A stretch of 64,000 nucleotides of DNA from CAYTGR01 sp964437445. GTDB lineage: Bacteria; Chloroflexota; Anaerolineae; B4-G1; SLSP01. The first letter of the stretch is position 1. Every line of letters starts with the position of its first letter. Made by a program: the position numbers and the translations under genes. Of the stretch, positions 42,203 through 51,355 are shown in pieces. Under the pieces are notes generated by a model. It saw nothing but the letters and a program-made list of their open reading frames with translations, ran no database searches and was not told the DNA's origin. The stretch spans positions 1 through 64,000 of the forward strand of contig CAYTGR010000013.1 in NCBI GenBank assembly GCA_964437445.1, read 5' to 3'.

Positions 42203-42608
42203 GTGCGCGCGTTGAGGTGGGGGCAGGGCTGGCGAAGGGGGCGGATGGATGATCACCCATGAGGGTAGGAATTAGGATTTGCGCTGTCTAGGGATAATTT
42301 AAGACAAGACTGTTGAGAATGAAAATCTGCCGCCGGGGGTAAATTATCCCCCGGCGGCAATGTTGCTGGTTGGCGGGCGATCCCGGCGCTGGCGCCGGTC
42401 CGGTGGCGGGTGCAACCGCCTGGACCCGATGGCGTGGCTCAAGAAAAACCGCCCCCAGCACGTAATGGCTCCGTTATCGCCTCCACGGGGAGTTTATCTT
42501 ACGCAAAACATACCTGTATCCACATTTGTGTTATAATGTGCCCCTGTTTTGCTGTTGCCGGCGCTCTCAACCGTATGATTTTTGCAGACTCTGTTCAGGA
42601 GGCTTAAC
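42203..42608 (+). other. Intergenic region with strong hairpin and extended -10 promoter
   Basis: No gene seen. TGCCGCCGGGGG and its complement form a 12-bp stem (42328-42359), strong but without T-run. An extended -10 TGTTATAAT (42529-42537) lies 70 bp before the start at 42609, without a clear -35. Confidence 0.6.
42328..42359. terminator. 12-bp GC-rich hairpin, probable terminator or insulator
   Basis: The stem is perfect with an eight-base AT loop (TAAATTAT), about 125 bp downstream of the TadE gene. Confidence 0.5.
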
Positions 42609-45071
42609 ATGCACTTGCACCGTTCCCGCATCGTGTGCGCCCTGGTGGGGCTGGCGCTCCTCGGCGCGTTCTGGCTGTCCGGCGTCCGGCCGGGCTCCGG
42701 GCCGGTCCAGATCGCTCGCGCTCAGACCACCGGCGTCACGCCCACCGGCCTCCAGGACTATGAGCGCTGGGTGGGCTCGCTGCATTCCCACGTCGGCATG
42801 GACGGTGACGATGGCGCGAATGGCTCCACCGCCGCGCAGGCCTTCGCCTACGCCCGCAACCTGCCCCATCTCCAGTATTTCGCCGTCAGCCCCCACCTGC
42901 ACGCTTCCCGCAGCGGCGACGCCACCCTCTGGTATGAAAACACCTACGATACCCTCCGGGCGCAGGCGGCCGGCGCTACTACCGCCGACTTTGTGGCCGT
43001 GGCCGGGGTGGAGGTCGGTACAATCTCCAAAGGCGGCCACTGGAATCTCTTCAATGCCCAGGACCTGGTGGGACAGGATCATCCCGACGGTGACTGGAAC
43101 GACGCCGATGACTACTACGATCATCTTGCCGGGCTGGGGGCTGCCAGGGAGCTGGTCGCGGCGCAATTCAACCATCCCAACACCACTGACTTTGGCAACC
43201 GCTACGACGCCAATGCCGCGCCCTACGTTGGCACGCTCGCCGTCTCCAGCGGGCCGGCCTTCTCTGCTGCTACCGATTTCGGCGACAGTGGCAGCAATTA
43301 CGAATCGGTCTGGGCGCATTTCCTGAGTCTGGGCTGGAAACTGGCCCCGGCGGCCGATCAGGACAATCACAACGCCACATGGGGCGCCTCGTCCAGTGAG
43401 TACACCGTCATCGTGCGGCCCAAAGGGACGGCGTTGACGCCGGCCAACGTCGTGCAGGGGCTGCGGGAGCACATGACCTACGCCACCGAGGATGCCAACC
43501 TGCAATTAGGCTTCATCGCCAACGGTTGGAGCATGGGGCAGACGATCGGCGGCAGCCCAAACGTGGCCTTCGTCGTCTGGTGGAACAATCCCTCGGCTAC
43601 GATTTACAATCTCAACAACAATACGGCCCGCGCTGAGGCCGCCAGTGACGCCATTCAGAATATCTGGCTCTACAAAAACGGCTTTAGCACGCCGGTAGCG
43701 AGCTACCAGCCGCGGACGGTAAGCGGGGCGTGGGCAGTTACCGTCACCGCCACGGCGGGGGACTGGTTCGTGGTCAAATTCCAGGACAGCAGTACATTAG
43801 CGACCACTGGCCGGACAACCGACCTGGCCTGGTCGGCCCCGGTCTGGTACGATCCGGCGCACGCCGACGTACCGCTGACCGTCAACGGGGCTGCCCCCGT
43901 GCCGGTGGCCGGGGTCGCCCTGAGCGGGCCGCTCAGCGGGACCGTGGGGGCGACTTCAGCCTTTACCGCCACAGTTACGCCGTTCTCGGCAACGTTGCCC
44001 ATCACTTACGTCTGGGAGGCAGTTGGACAGGCTCCGCTCACCCACACCGGCGGCTTGAGCGATACGGCAATGTTGGCCTGGGGTATGCCGGGGACCTACC
44101 CGGTGACGGTCACCGCGCGCAACGCGGCCGCCAGCGTCCAGGCCAGCCAGATTATGGTGGTCGTAGCACCTCCGGCCTCCACCGCCGTCGCTGTTGAGGG
44201 TGTCGCTCTGAGCGGGCCGCTCAGCGGGACCGTGGGGGCGACTTCAGCCTTTACCGCCACAGTTACGCCGTTCTCGGCAACGTTGCCCATCACTTACGTC
44301 TGGGAGGCAGTTGGACAGGCTCCGCTCACCCACACCGGCGGCTTGAGCGATACGGCAATGTTGGCCTGGGGTATGCCGGGGACCTACCCGGTGACGGTCA
44401 CCGCGCGCAACGCGGCCGCCAGCGTCCAGGCCAGCCAGATTATGGTGGTCGTAGCACCTCCGGCCTCCACCGCCGTCGCTGTTGAGGGTGTTGCCCTGAG
44501 CGGGCCGCTCAGCGGGACCGTGGGAAGCATGGCGACCTTCACGGCCACGGTCACGCCGCTTTCAGCGACGTTGCCTATCACCTATGTCTGGGCGGTGACC
44601 GGGCAGCCGCCAATCACCTGCACCAACGAGGGGTTGACCAGCACCGTCACGTTCCCCTGGCTGCTGGCCAGGACCCAGGAGGTCACCGTGACCGCGGTCA
44701 ATATCCAGGGGAGCGCTACCGCGACACAACCGGTTTCAGTGACGGAGCCGGTGGCCGGGGTGGCCGTAGCCGGGATGTGGCTCAGCGGTCCCGGCCAGGT
44801 GCTGGTCGGAACCGGGGCCACGTTCACTGCCACGGTCACGCCGCCCGACGCAACCGTGCCGCTCACGTACACCTGGCAGGCCACCGGGCAACTGCCGGTC
44901 ACGCACACGCACGCGCAACTGAGTGACACCGTCGCCTGGACGTGGGACACCCCTGGTATCCAGACGTTCACCGTGACCGTCCAGAATATCGGCGGGCCGG
45001 TGGTCCAGGTCGCCGCCGTGACCGTGACCGCGCACACGCTCTATGTGCCGCTGGTCCTGGCGCAGTGGTAG
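42609..45071 (+). CDS. Secreted PHP-type (CehA/McbA-like) protein with Ig-like repeats and PLVLA tail
   Basis: The 820-residue protein has a signal peptide (ALVGLALLGAFWLSG). Next comes a metallohydrolase-type domain (about 45-360) with WVGSLHSHVGMDGDDG, AAQFNHPNTTDF and DQDNHNATWGAS, whose His/Asp residues fit the PHP/CehA family. A beta domain follows, then four Ig-like repeats, each about 96 residues and beginning VAGVALSGPLSGTVG or alike. It ends LYVPLVLAQW. AGGAGG precedes the ATG at 42609; the nine upstream codons are not needed. Repeats one and two are nearly identical in DNA. The domain is close to others that act on phosphodiesters or phosphonates, but the substrate is unknown. Confidence 0.87.
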   Translation: MHLHRSRIVCALVGLALLGAFWLSGVRPGSGPVQIARAQTTGVTPTGLQDYERWVGSLHSHVGMDGDDGANGSTAAQAFAYARNLPHLQYFAVSPHLHASRSGDATLWYENTYDTLRAQAAGATTADFVAVAGVEVGTISKGGHWNLFNAQDLVGQDHPDGDWNDADDYYDHLAGLGAARELVAAQFNHPNTTDFGNRYDANAAPYVGTLAVSSGPAFSAATDFGDSGSNYESVWAHFLSLGWKLAPAADQDNHNATWGASSSEYTVIVRPKGTALTPANVVQGLREHMTYATEDANLQLGFIANGWSMGQTIGGSPNVAFVVWWNNPSATIYNLNNNTARAEAASDAIQNIWLYKNGFSTPVASYQPRTVSGAWAVTVTATAGDWFVVKFQDSSTLATTGRTTDLAWSAPVWYDPAHADVPLTVNGAAPVPVAGVALSGPLSGTVGATSAFTATVTPFSATLPITYVWEAVGQAPLTHTGGLSDTAMLAWGMPGTYPVTVTARNAAASVQASQIMVVVAPPASTAVAVEGVALSGPLSGTVGATSAFTATVTPFSATLPITYVWEAVGQAPLTHTGGLSDTAMLAWGMPGTYPVTVTARNAAASVQASQIMVVVAPPASTAVAVEGVALSGPLSGTVGSMATFTATVTPLSATLPITYVWAVTGQPPITCTNEGLTSTVTFPWLLARTQEVTVTAVNIQGSATATQPVSVTEPVAGVAVAGMWLSGPGQVLVGTGATFTATVTPPDATVPLTYTWQATGQLPVTHTHAQLSDTVAWTWDTPGIQTFTVTVQNIGGPVVQVAAVTVTAHTLYVPLVLAQW
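43920..44495 (+). repeat. 288-bp tandem duplication inside the PHP-type gene
   Basis: 43920-44207 and 44208-44495 are identical except for two bases in the last six (GTCGCT versus GTTGCC). Each unit encodes one complete 96-residue Ig-like repeat, so the frame is preserved. A third, diverged unit begins at 44496 and shares about 30 identical bases first. This points to a recent duplication, or gene conversion. Confidence 0.93.
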
Positions 45072-45179
45072 CAGGATACAAAAGTCCAGCCGCATCATGA
45101 TGCTGGCGTCGCCGGTGAGCTGGCGGCGCCAGCGTTCAAGGGATTGGCTCTCACCGGGTCTCCCCCGCAGGGGGCCGTT

Positions 45180-46232
45180 TTACAGGTCCTCCGGCAGATG
45201 GATGGCAAACCGGCACACGTCATCGCCCCGGAGCACCGAGGCGACGATTTCAATCGTTACCGGTCGGCCAATCGCCCCTTCAAATTGCCGGCGATACCAG
45301 CCCGAGCCGCAGTAGCAGAAGGCCACCGGCATCCCTTGATCCAGCTGATGGCGGATCAGCGGGCAGAAGCAATAGGCGCTGCGCCGCTCTAGCTCGGTTT
45401 TAGCCGCGGTGTAAGCCTGCGGGTCGCGGGGCCCTTTGGTGGCGTAGATCGTATGGCCTGCGCGCGTGGGGTGCTCGCCCCAGCCCGGGTCGTGTTCCAT
45501 CAAGTCAAGGACGGCGTCCACGGCCTGGAGACCGTCGTGGGTTTGGGCATATGCTGCATCAAAGGCGGCCTTGAGTTTGGCGACCTGGCCCGGCGGGAAG
45601 ACGTGGGCGCAACCGGAGAGGATGTTATACTTTTGCTGTTCGTCCGCCAGGCCCTCCAGCCGTTCCAGCATTCCTTTTACCCACAGAAAGCGCTCCTCTG
45701 GGCGAGAGGTGATGCTCAACGTTTCGCTCCCTTGCATCACCACGGCGCGTGCCTCTTGACCCAGGACTTGTTCCAGACCGTGGGCCAGCTTGCCGTTCCA
45801 GTCATGGATGATGTACTGTGCTTCGGTCCCCGGCCCGCCTGGATGGGCGGCGTCGGTGTACACTTCGCGCCCAAACTCGTCAGAGATGAGGGCGTGCTCG
45901 GCGGCGTAGGCGTAGAGCTGGCTGTAAGTTTCCCGGAGCTTTTCGGGCGCATCCTGATGGACGAGGGCGAGCACTTCCAGGGCCGGCAAAACCCTGGTGC
46001 GGAGGGTCGGCGTCGTGACTTCGCGCTGGACAGGGAAGCCAATTTCGGCGTCGTACCCATCGGTGACGCTGGTGACAAACTGGAAGAGGGCGAAGGGCGC
46101 CCCGGCGATAACGTCCTCTGGCAACTCCTGAACCATTTGAGCCAGGAGCGGCCCGATATCGCTGCGCCGTTGTACCACAAACCTGGCTGTGGCCACCAGA
46201 CTGGCTGCTAAATGCTTGTGCTGAATCTCCAT
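45180..46232 (-). CDS. GyrI-like N-terminal domain plus Cys-rich C-terminal domain
   Basis: The 350-residue protein begins MEIQHKHLAASLVATARF and continues VVQRRSDIGPLLAQMVQELP with GAPFALFQFV, the effector-binding (GyrI/AraC-type) pattern over about 150 residues. Instead of a DNA-binding domain, a C-terminal domain of some 190 residues follows. It ends YCFCPLIRHQLDQGMPVAF, CYCGSGWYRRQFEGAI and VLRGDDVCRFAIHLPEDL. The Cys clusters recall V4R-type or amino-thiazoline hydrolase-type domains, but I cannot assign it. AAGGAGTG precedes the ATG. No partner gene is adjacent on this strand. A ligand sensor or small enzyme is plausible. Confidence 0.75.
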   Translation of the reverse strand: MEIQHKHLAASLVATARFVVQRRSDIGPLLAQMVQELPEDVIAGAPFALFQFVTSVTDGYDAEIGFPVQREVTTPTLRTRVLPALEVLALVHQDAPEKLRETYSQLYAYAAEHALISDEFGREVYTDAAHPGGPGTEAQYIIHDWNGKLAHGLEQVLGQEARAVVMQGSETLSITSRPEERFLWVKGMLERLEGLADEQQKYNILSGCAHVFPPGQVAKLKAAFDAAYAQTHDGLQAVDAVLDLMEHDPGWGEHPTRAGHTIYATKGPRDPQAYTAAKTELERRSAYCFCPLIRHQLDQGMPVAFCYCGSGWYRRQFEGAIGRPVTIEIVASVLRGDDVCRFAIHLPEDL

Positions 46233-46700
46233 TTCACTCCTTTTTTAAGTTCTGGGATCACTTTCCCTGCCCGGCTAACACCTGCTGAAGATTCCTCGTG
46301 GCCCAGGATAACCGCGCCGCTTTTTTTCTCCGGCAGTAAGTCAGAGAATTTGTCCCACTGAAGCCCATGCCGCCGTGGCTGGCCGTTTCCACCCTGTCAA
46401 AGAGCAGGAGCCTTTTTCAGTATACTGAGGCTTGGAGCGCTTGTCATCGTCTAAAATGAGGATTTAGCCGGCTATTTAACGCCACCAGGAGGACCTGTCA
46501 CTCCACATTTCGCTGATGAGGGCCGGTTTTATGCTCAACGCCCAGCTGAGACCTGCGGAAAGGCGGCCGTTGGTGTAGCAAATTCCATGACTCTGCAGAG
46601 AAAAGCTCTTTTACCGCTGAATGTGCTGAGTACGCAGAGAATTGTCTGAAAACTCAGTGTTCTCTGCGTACTCAGCGGGAGATTTTTTCGGGGCGGTCTT
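46233..46700 (-). other. Intergenic region with 17-bp inverted repeat
   Basis: No gene is seen. GCTGAGTACGCAGAGAA (46625-46641) and its exact complement (46660-46676) have an 18-base loop; TTTTTT follows at 46683-46688. It lies 24 bp beyond the stop of the acetyltransferase gene, and may be its terminator or a dispersed repeat. Confidence 0.6.
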
Positions 46701-47282
46701 CTATGTATCATGATTTAGCAGAGCGTACAAATACACATCCTGATAGCGTCCCTTCCAAAAGCCGAACTCGCGCCGTACTCCTTCCCGGTCAAAACCGAGT
46801 TTCTCCAGGACGCGGATGGAGCCGCCATTGTCGGGGATGACCAGCGCCTCAATGCGGTGGACAGGCATCAGGTCCTGTGGGCCGAAGCTGAAACGGATTA
46901 TCGCCTGCAAGGCTTCGGTCATGAAGCCTTTGTGCCAGTGATCGGGATGGAGTTCGTAGCCGGCCTCCACAGTCTGCGTCCCGCGTCGCACGCTGAAATA
47001 GCCGCATGAACCAATCACAAGGGCCGGGTTTTCTCGCAGGGCAATCGCCCAGCGGAAGCCCATCTTGTCCTTGAACAGATTCATCCGGCTCTTGACACGT
47101 GCCTCGGCCTCGTTGATGGATTGCAGCGGCTCGGTTTCCAGCCACTCGTTGACATCCGCGCGGCGCAATATATCAAATACTGCCTGGGCGTCGTCCAGAC
47201 TAAACTCACGCAGAATTAGTCTTTGAGTGGTCAATACGGGAAAAGTGCAGGGAGCTGGCGAGTTTTCGCTATCATGGTTCAT
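46701..47282 (-). CDS. RimJ/RimL-type GNAT acetyltransferase
   Basis: The 193-residue protein starts FPVLTTQRLILREFSLDDAQ, the usual beginning of RimL-type N-acetyltransferases. It contains YELHPDHWHKGFMTEALQAI (acetyl-CoA binding) and VIPDNGGSIRVLEKLGFDREG. These enzymes acetylate protein N-termini or small amines; the substrate here is unknown. GAGGT precedes the ATG. It is a single-gene unit. Confidence 0.92.
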   Translation of the reverse strand: MNHDSENSPAPCTFPVLTTQRLILREFSLDDAQAVFDILRRADVNEWLETEPLQSINEAEARVKSRMNLFKDKMGFRWAIALRENPALVIGSCGYFSVRRGTQTVEAGYELHPDHWHKGFMTEALQAIIRFSFGPQDLMPVHRIEALVIPDNGGSIRVLEKLGFDREGVRREFGFWKGRYQDVYLYALLNHDT

Positions 47283-47470
47283 CGGATTACCTCAGATAGG
47301 AGTTATCTGCAGGATTGTGAATTCATTATATCCGACTTTGCCGGGGGCGGCAATTGGCCGGGCGCCATCCGGGTGCGTTTCAGTTCTCGGGCCATTTTTG
47401 CCAGTCAAGGGGATTTTTTAAAAAGGGGAGATTTTGTGCGCGGGTTGAGCGGTCGGGCAGCGACGTTGAA

Positions 47471-47495
47471 GAGAGCCTGCGCGTGGCAGGCTCTC
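47471..47495. terminator. Hairpin downstream of the beta-helix protein gene
   Basis: GAGAGCCTGC and GCAGGCTCTC form a perfect 10-bp stem with loop GCGTG, about 70 bp beyond the stop at 47565 on the minus strand. There is no T-run. Confidence 0.5.
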
Positions 47496-47564
47496 CTGGC
47501 CTTGCCGCTTCAGCCCCTGGATGGGGAAAGACGGCAATGGAAGTTCTGCTGGGATTGTTTTCCC

Positions 47565-49484
47565 TCAGGGTCGCTGCCCGCCGGGAAGACCTGGGTTGCC
47601 GCCTGGCCGGCCAGGGCCGCCCTCCACAGCCGAGCCGGCACTGGTGACCATGCTGGAAATCGTAAAACTGGTAATCTGAGTGCCGGCGGTATAGGTTCCA
47701 CCAGAATATAGACCGTCGGTCACTGTACCGGTTGAACTTCCACCAGTGTAGACCAGATAGGTTGTCCCATTCTTGAGTTCAGGTGAGCACAACACGACTG
47801 ACTGGTACACTTTGGTCGGTACAAAGGTCAGAATGCCCTCGCCATCTTGAGTTTCAATGTGGACCGGCGTCCCGGCAGCCTGCTGGCTGGCGAAATTATA
47901 CAGCACTGAATACTGCGTGGAGGAAGCACTGGGGGCTTGGGCCATGCCGGCGCTGCCCGCAGCCACCAGAAGACCGCCGGTGACCTTAAACTCGCCGGTA
48001 TAATCCAGGGGACCGTTCCCGTTGTCGGTGGGCCCGTTGACGATCACCGTCCCGCCGGTCATGGCAATGGGACCGTTGGCGTCAATCCCGTCGCCGCCAG
48101 CATCAATGACGATGTAGCCTCCGTTGAGGTAAAGTGGATAGTTGCCGGCCGCCATGAAGTCGTTTTGCCCCGGGCGCTCGTTGACTGAAGAGCCATCCAC
48201 GCCGCCGGCGGTGTTGATCCCATCGTCGCTGGCCAGCAGGTGGATCTCCCCGCCATTGATCGTAATCATGGCGCTTTCAATCCCCTCATAGGATTGGGTA
48301 ATGTTCAGCTGGCCGCCGCTGATAGTCAGGGTAGCATCGGAATGGAGGCCGTCATCGCCGGAGGTTAGCAGCAGTTCCCCGCCGCTTAGCGTTAAACTGC
48401 CGTTGGAATGGATCGCGTCATCTGCGGAATCAATGGTGATCATACCACCGGTAATGGCAATATCCACGCCGGCCTTCAGCCCTTTGGCACTGGCCGTAGT
48501 ATCCGCGTCGCTGGCGCTGCTTTCCATGCCTTGATTGCCCCAGCCAGCTTGATGACTGACGCCGTTGCTGCTGCCGCCACCCGAGACGAGGGCAAGAGTG
48601 CCGCTGCTGACCACCAGCCTGGTCGCGGCCTGCACCGCGTCCAGCCCGGCCGTGATGTTCAAAGTGCCGCCCTCAATGACAATGTACCCCTTTTCAGCAT
48701 CGTCCGTATTGTTGGCTTGCAGCCCGTCGCCCCCCGCGTTGACCGTGATTGTTCCGGCTTTGACCGCAATGGAGTCCCGGCCCTTGATACCATCGTTGGT
48801 GGCGTTGATGATGAGCGTGCCGCCGGTAATTTTCAGATCGTCTTTGCTGACAATGCCGTGGTTATAGGTGGCGTTGACGGTGAGTGCACCGTTGCCGTTA
48901 AAAGTGAGGTCATCATGGCTGAAAATCGCCGCATTGGGCTCATCTGATTCCGCGCTCTCCAAGCGATAAGCGCTCCCGTCGGCGACATAGTTTTCAGTCC
49001 CGGCGGCCAGGGTGATGACCGTCTTCTCCGCATTGGCTACGTAAATAGGCGCGCTGGTGGAGCAGGTGATGTTCGCTCCATTCAGCACAAGCCTGACGGT
49101 TTCTTTGTCCTCTGTATTGACGACAATCTGCCCGTCATTCAAGACGCCGCTGAGGCTGTACCGGCCGGCCTTCGTGATGGTGACGACCGTGCCGTTCACC
49201 GTGACGCCGTCCCCCTCAACGGTGACGGTATTGCCCTCCAACTTGATGTAGGACATACCGGAACTGTTGGTACTGGTATCCAGGTCCTCGCTTTCGTATT
49301 CTACGGTAATGGGGGCGTACACTACCGCCGCGTCCTGTTCCGTCTCGCCCGCGGGATTGGCTACGGTTCCGGCCTGGCCGGTCGCCGCCGCCAAAGTCCC
49401 CGCGCTGCCAACGGCAGCACCGGAACAAGCGGTGAAGGTCAAGATAAGAACGAAGAGCAATCCTAATGCTATGATTTTTTTCAT
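47565..49484 (-). CDS. Lipoprotein with right-handed beta-helix (Cthe_2159-like carbohydrate-binding)
   Basis: The 639-residue protein has a lipoprotein signal (LFVLILTFTACSG). Long strand-turn repeats with Asp-Gly-Ile turns follow (INATNDGIKGRDSIAVKAG, NAGGDGLQANNTDDAEKG, IDSADDAIHSNGSLTLSGG, TSGDDGLHSDATLTISGG). This is the pattern of the DUF4353/Cthe_2159 family, a beta helix that binds acidic carbohydrate and Ca2+. The C-terminus is Gly/Pro-rich. It is the last of three genes with the DUF4956 and VTC-domain genes, an arrangement known in other bacteria, so a cell-surface role linked to polyphosphate-type activity is implied. Confidence 0.88.
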   Translation of the reverse strand: MKKIIALGLLFVLILTFTACSGAAVGSAGTLAAATGQAGTVANPAGETEQDAAVVYAPITVEYESEDLDTSTNSSGMSYIKLEGNTVTVEGDGVTVNGTVVTITKAGRYSLSGVLNDGQIVVNTEDKETVRLVLNGANITCSTSAPIYVANAEKTVITLAAGTENYVADGSAYRLESAESDEPNAAIFSHDDLTFNGNGALTVNATYNHGIVSKDDLKITGGTLIINATNDGIKGRDSIAVKAGTITVNAGGDGLQANNTDDAEKGYIVIEGGTLNITAGLDAVQAATRLVVSSGTLALVSGGGSSNGVSHQAGWGNQGMESSASDADTTASAKGLKAGVDIAITGGMITIDSADDAIHSNGSLTLSGGELLLTSGDDGLHSDATLTISGGQLNITQSYEGIESAMITINGGEIHLLASDDGINTAGGVDGSSVNERPGQNDFMAAGNYPLYLNGGYIVIDAGGDGIDANGPIAMTGGTVIVNGPTDNGNGPLDYTGEFKVTGGLLVAAGSAGMAQAPSASSTQYSVLYNFASQQAAGTPVHIETQDGEGILTFVPTKVYQSVVLCSPELKNGTTYLVYTGGSSTGTVTDGLYSGGTYTAGTQITSFTISSMVTSAGSAVEGGPGRPGGNPGLPGGQRP

Positions 49485-49528
49485 GTCACTTTATCCCCTT
49501 GATGGTTTGTGTAGTCACAGGCCCGGCG

Positions 49529-50185
49529 TTAATTTTCATCCAACCGCTGCGTGGAAAAAAGTCCGGTATAGTCCAGGGACGGTTCGGTGGAACGGACTAC
49601 CACGACTTCGTCCTGCGGTTCAGTATAGGTGATTTTGATCTCCGCGACGTCGTGCAGAAAATCAATCTTCCCGATTTCGCAGCGGAGGATATCCAGCCCT
49701 GTCCGCTCGCGCAGGTCGGCGAGCAAGGACTGGTAGTGTTCCGGTTTGATCCACTCAATACGCTCATACGTAATGGATTTCTGGCTGACGTTGCGCAGAC
49801 CCCATTCCTTCTCAATCAAAAGCAACATCGCTGCAATTGCCAGATCGGCAATGACCAGGCTGGCGTAAACTTCCTGCGCGATCAACACCGCGTTGATGAC
49901 CGGGAGCGCCAGCATCACGAACAGGTACGACATCTCGCGGATCGGGATGGGATCGGTGCGAAAGCGCAGGATTGTGAAGATGGCAAAGAGGCTGAGGCCC
50001 AACCCTATACTGAAATCTACGTCGCTGAGCAAACTGGTGATCAAGAAAGCCAGCGTGTTGAACGTCAGAAACATCAGGACATAGTTCTTATCGCGCCTGG
50101 CGGGAGCATAGATGTAGCGCACGATCAAAAGTGCTACCCCGCCGTTGAACAGAAAACTTAAGCCAAAGACCAGAAAATCGTCCAT
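49529..50185 (-). CDS. DUF4956 membrane protein
   Basis: The 218-residue protein has four membrane helices in its first half (DDFLVFGLSFLFNGGVALLIV, LMFLTFNTLAFLITSLL, VDFSIGLGLSLFAIFTILRF, YLFVMLALPVINAVLIAQ). The cytoplasmic C-terminal domain starts at EWGLRNVSQKSITYERIEWI. The FAIFTILRFRTDPIPIREM segment is characteristic of DUF4956. Its ATG at 50185 overlaps the stop of the VTC gene (TAATG) with GGAGAG in front, so the two are translationally coupled. Confidence 0.9.
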   Translation of the reverse strand: MDDFLVFGLSFLFNGGVALLIVRYIYAPARRDKNYVLMFLTFNTLAFLITSLLSDVDFSIGLGLSLFAIFTILRFRTDPIPIREMSYLFVMLALPVINAVLIAQEVYASLVIADLAIAAMLLLIEKEWGLRNVSQKSITYERIEWIKPEHYQSLLADLRERTGLDILRCEIGKIDFLHDVAEIKITYTEPQDEVVVVRSTEPSLDYTGLFSTQRLDEN

Positions 50186-51012
50186 TACTTGCTCTCCTGG
50201 ATGATGCGATTGAGCCACACCTGTTGTGGCTTGAAATGGTTATGCTTGACCTGCGGCACGAGCAGGGAGACCCCCAGACAGTACTTGCTAAAACTCAGCG
50301 GCCGTATCCCCCATTGTCGCAGTTGCCCGATGAATTCGGACCGTAAAGCGTGAACTGATTGCTTGATCTCGGCGATGACGACGCCGGGGAGCGCCATTTC
50401 CGTTTGCCCGACGCGAAAGGAGAGGCCGATATCCAATGTCAGGCGTTCTGCCCGGTGCTTGCTCACCAACGTGATCCGCTGGAAGTGGCTCCAAAGTGCG
50501 GGGACTAAGCCGGCGGCGGGATAGGGGAAGACGGCAGCCAGGAAGTCGCTGCCGCGCCGGCTGATCTGGGGTGTGATCCCCGGAATGGGCAGGCGTTCCT
50601 TGACGGTGACGTCCTGATTGGTTTTACGCTTCACCTCCAGGAACGCTAAGCCGGAGTCCGCATACGCTCGGGCGCGCACCTTGTACCGTTCGCGCCGCCC
50701 GTTGTGATGCTGGTGATAGAGGGCATAATCTGGAGTATCAAAGTACAGGGTTTGGTAACGGTGTATCCGGCGCCCGTCAATATCCAGCACCTCGTAACCG
50801 TCGCCGAGCTGGGCGAGGGCACGGGCCAGTTGGCCCTCGCTCAGCACCATTTTCGTGTCAATGCGTCGCAGCAGCGCGACATCCTGCATCTCCGCCAGGC
50901 TGACGGGCGCAAAACCCGATAATGTGTGCGCCAACGACTGGCGCGCTAACGTGGTGGCCGGCGTTCTCGCTGCCGGCAGATAGGGTTCTTCATGTCGTAT
51001 CTGGGTCAACAT
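50185..51012 (-). CDS. VTC-domain polyphosphate polymerase-like protein
   Basis: The 275-residue protein has the tunnel-type triphosphate-binding fold: LLRRIDTKMVLSEGQLARAL, YQTLYFDTPDYALYHQHHNG, RRERYKVRARAYADSGLAFLEVKRKTNQ and later ITLVSKHRAERLTLDIGLSF. The E-x-K and R-x-R residues are those that bind ATP and polyphosphate in the VTC family. It has no SPX domain, as in most bacterial members. With the DUF4956 membrane protein next to it, it may make polyphosphate at the membrane; this is inference. Confidence 0.88.
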   Translation of the reverse strand: MLTQIRHEEPYLPAARTPATTLARQSLAHTLSGFAPVSLAEMQDVALLRRIDTKMVLSEGQLARALAQLGDGYEVLDIDGRRIHRYQTLYFDTPDYALYHQHHNGRRERYKVRARAYADSGLAFLEVKRKTNQDVTVKERLPIPGITPQISRRGSDFLAAVFPYPAAGLVPALWSHFQRITLVSKHRAERLTLDIGLSFRVGQTEMALPGVVIAEIKQSVHALRSEFIGQLRQWGIRPLSFSKYCLGVSLLVPQVKHNHFKPQQVWLNRIIQESK

Positions 51013-51355
51013 AGCTCTACTTTCCTTAATTTCCTTATTTCCTTTTTTCCTTAGCCTTCAGAATTTCCCGTACCTCCAAACTTTATGTGCAGTTTACAAC
51101 ATTGATCTGAGAGCAAACCAAGAAAGAGCTGAGAGATAACTTAGAGTCCAGCTAAAAATTTTCCTGACGTGTGCTCTGTGGGCTTGCCCTACCGTCAGAG
51201 GAAAGCCAAAGCGGATCCAACCGGCGCTAAGGTAAATGCCTGATCCAGGACTGGCAGAAGTGACCTGAAAGTTGAAACGCATCTTGATTTTTGCTTGACA
51301 AGCCGTACAGCAACCCTATACTGGACCTCAGTAACTCATTTGAGGGAGATCACAC
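51013..51355 (+). other. Divergent intergenic region
   Basis: No gene is seen. The left 50 bp have four direct AAGGAAAT-type repeats (read on the minus strand) before the VTC gene. The right end has the promoter of the secreted glycosidase-like gene. Confidence 0.5.
51295..51322 (+). promoter_or_regulatory. Promoter of the secreted glycosidase-like gene
   Basis: A perfect TTGACA (51295-51300) and TATACT (51317-51322) are separated by 16 bp, about 30 bp before the start at 51356. Confidence 0.75.

Noticed and set aside
42609..45071. CRISPR-like or phage-tail repeat explanation for the 288-bp repeats
   Set aside because: The repeats are direct, adjacent, in frame and encode Ig-like domains; there are no spacers.
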